DNA of 5,697 nucleotides from Actinomycetota bacterium (GTDB taxonomy: Bacteria > Actinomycetota > Acidimicrobiia > Acidimicrobiales > AC-14): positions 1-5,697 of the forward strand of contig JAIVIH010000094.1 of the NCBI GenBank assembly GCA_020200615.1. Reading direction: 5' to 3'. How positions within the stretch are numbered: position 1 is the stretch's first letter; each line of letters opens with the position of its first letter. Below the pieces are notes generated by a model, which worked only from the letters and a program-made list of their open reading frames with translations, was not told the DNA's origin and did not search any database. The position numbers and the translations under genes are program-made. Of this stretch, positions 4,886 through 5,697 are shown in pieces.

Positions 4886-5697
4886 TCACGACGAGATGGG
4901 GTCGCGCTCATCGATCTCCTCGTCGGTGCCGAACAACTCGTCGAGATCCCGATCGGTGCGGAGATCAGCACCGTCGAGCGCAGGTGTGGCCGCCTCGGTG
5001 GGTTTGGTCCAGTCCGTTCGCATGGCGATGGCGGCCGCCGTGGCCACCAGGAGGAGCGCGCACCCGAGTCCGAGCACCAGGCGCCCGGCGTCGTACGCGG
5101 GCCCGGGGCCGAGGGCGAAGGCCACCGGGGCGACCGGCGCGGTGAGGAAGCCCTCGCCGACCACTACGGCAACGCCGCAGGGCCGCCGGGGCCCGCACGC
5201 CACCGCATCTGGCCCGATACGACCAGCTGTGACGACGAGGTTCGTGTGCCCGAGGCCGTCAGCGTCGACGACGAACGCCGACGTCGGGCCGGGCGACGTG
5301 CAGCGGCGGGCGTCGTAGGCCTCCGGGGGAGCGCACAGCACGGCGGTCGCCCTCGTGCCGGGCGGAAACCCGGACACCGAGACCTCGACGGTCTGTCCGT
5401 CCGCCAACCCCCGGCCGGTCTCGACGTGCACCTGTCCGGGGTTCACCTCGTCGACGAGGACGGTCTGGACGGTCCCGCGCCGGGCGGAGCTCTCGCCCCT
5501 GAGCCTGAGCAGGCACGTCGGCTGACCGGCCCGGCATCCGCCGGGGGTGACGTCGCCCCGAATTGCGAACTGGAAGTCGGCTCGGCCGCGGTCGTCGAAC
5601 TGGACCGGGAACGCCTCCGCGCATGCCGTCTGGCGTCCCAGCTCTATGACGCACTGCTCGACCCGACCCCGCTCGTGCCAGTCAAAGCCCTCGGCCA
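4886..5697 (-). CDS. Membrane-anchored protein with two neocarzinostatin-like domains, N-terminus outside the window
   Basis: The minus frame ending in TGA at 4886-4888 is open to the window edge, giving 269 codons of a larger protein; a GTG at 5446 inside it is not the start. Two extracellular beta-domains are visible. The first (about residues 1-80 of the partial protein) has Cys pairs EQCVIELGRQTAC and GGCRAGQPTC. The second has LADGQTVEVSVSGFPPGT, then VLC...RRC and ACGPRRPCGVAVVV. The SGFPPGT turn, DADG motif and Cys spacing (10 residues, then 5) fit the neocarzinostatin/enediyne apoprotein fold and its two disulfides. After a Pro/Ala-rich linker comes one helix, LVLGLGCALLLVATAAAIAM (about 206-225), then an acidic cytoplasmic tail with DLDELFGTDEEIDERDPISS. 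The topology is therefore extracellular domains, one anchor, short tail. Nothing shows chromophore binding or antibiotic production; in actinobacteria many such domains sit in uncharacterised envelope proteins. It would be the first visible gene of the cluster. Confidence 0.8.
   Translation of the reverse strand, partial: AEGFDWHERGRVEQCVIELGRQTACAEAFPVQFDDRGRADFQFAIRGDVTPGGCRAGQPTCLLRLRGESSARRGTVQTVLVDEVNPGQVHVETGRGLADGQTVEVSVSGFPPGTRATAVLCAPPEAYDARRCTSPGPTSAFVVDADGLGHTNLVVTAGRIGPDAVACGPRRPCGVAVVVGEGFLTAPVAPVAFALGPGPAYDAGRLVLGLGCALLLVATAAAIAMRTDWTKPTEAATPALDGADLRTDRDLDELFGTDEEIDERDPISS

Noticed and set aside
4153..5145. A 330-codon plus-strand open frame across the membrane-protein and neocarzinostatin-like genes
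   Set aside because: It is antisense to two genes with clear helices and Cys motifs. Its translation is compositionally extreme (His/Arg/Gly/Pro) and resembles nothing.
1..5697. CRISPR arrays, tRNA/rRNA genes, restriction or toxin-antitoxin defence genes
   Set aside because: No short regularly spaced repeats, no T-loop or rRNA signatures, and no nuclease, methylase or toxin motifs were seen on either strand.

Overview
The window is a GC-rich stretch with G/C-biased third codon positions. It carries actinobacterial-type protein families: neocarzinostatin-like repeats, a DUF4399 lipoprotein, Big_1-type Ig-like domains and KaiC-like RecA proteins. An actinomycetotal genome, possibly an Acidimicrobiia-like environmental lineage, is the best guess. 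No rRNA, tRNA or other taxonomic marker is present to confirm this.

The left part (1-2624) is a set of broken genes. At 1-225 (+) is an internal piece of an ISAzo13-family transposase that ends abruptly. It is followed by about 600 bases without a convincing gene, which hold two dyad-symmetric sites (544-570, 587-605). A perfect 14-bp-stem hairpin (816-847) lies just past the 3' end of a minus-strand surface protein (865-2002 and probably up to about 2110). That protein has two Ig-like repeats and a conserved C-terminal domain, but it is disrupted by a 1-nt frameshift near 1363 and probably by an opposite shift near 2003. Its 5' end, with any signal peptide, is missing. Directly against it, head to head, lies a plus-strand KaiC-like ATPase fragment (2115-2624) that also lacks its 5' half, including Walker A. 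Two divergent genes that both lose their 5' ends at about 2072-2115 mark a deletion or rearrangement junction, or an assembly chimera.

The right part (2793-5697) looks intact and is entirely on the minus strand. In transcription order it holds: the 3' part of a membrane-anchored protein with two neocarzinostatin-like Cys-pair domains (running off the window end), a roughly six-helix membrane protein, a lipoprotein with two DUF4399 domains, and a small ABM-like dimeric alpha/beta-barrel protein. The first three are closely spaced (121 and 51 bases) and could form a cell-envelope operon. The ABM-like gene follows after 154 bases with its own Shine-Dalgarno-like sequence.

I see no CRISPR array, RNA gene, intact mobile element or clear defence system. 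The points most worth following are the head-to-head truncation junction, the paired frameshifts in the Ig-like gene, and the envelope gene cluster.
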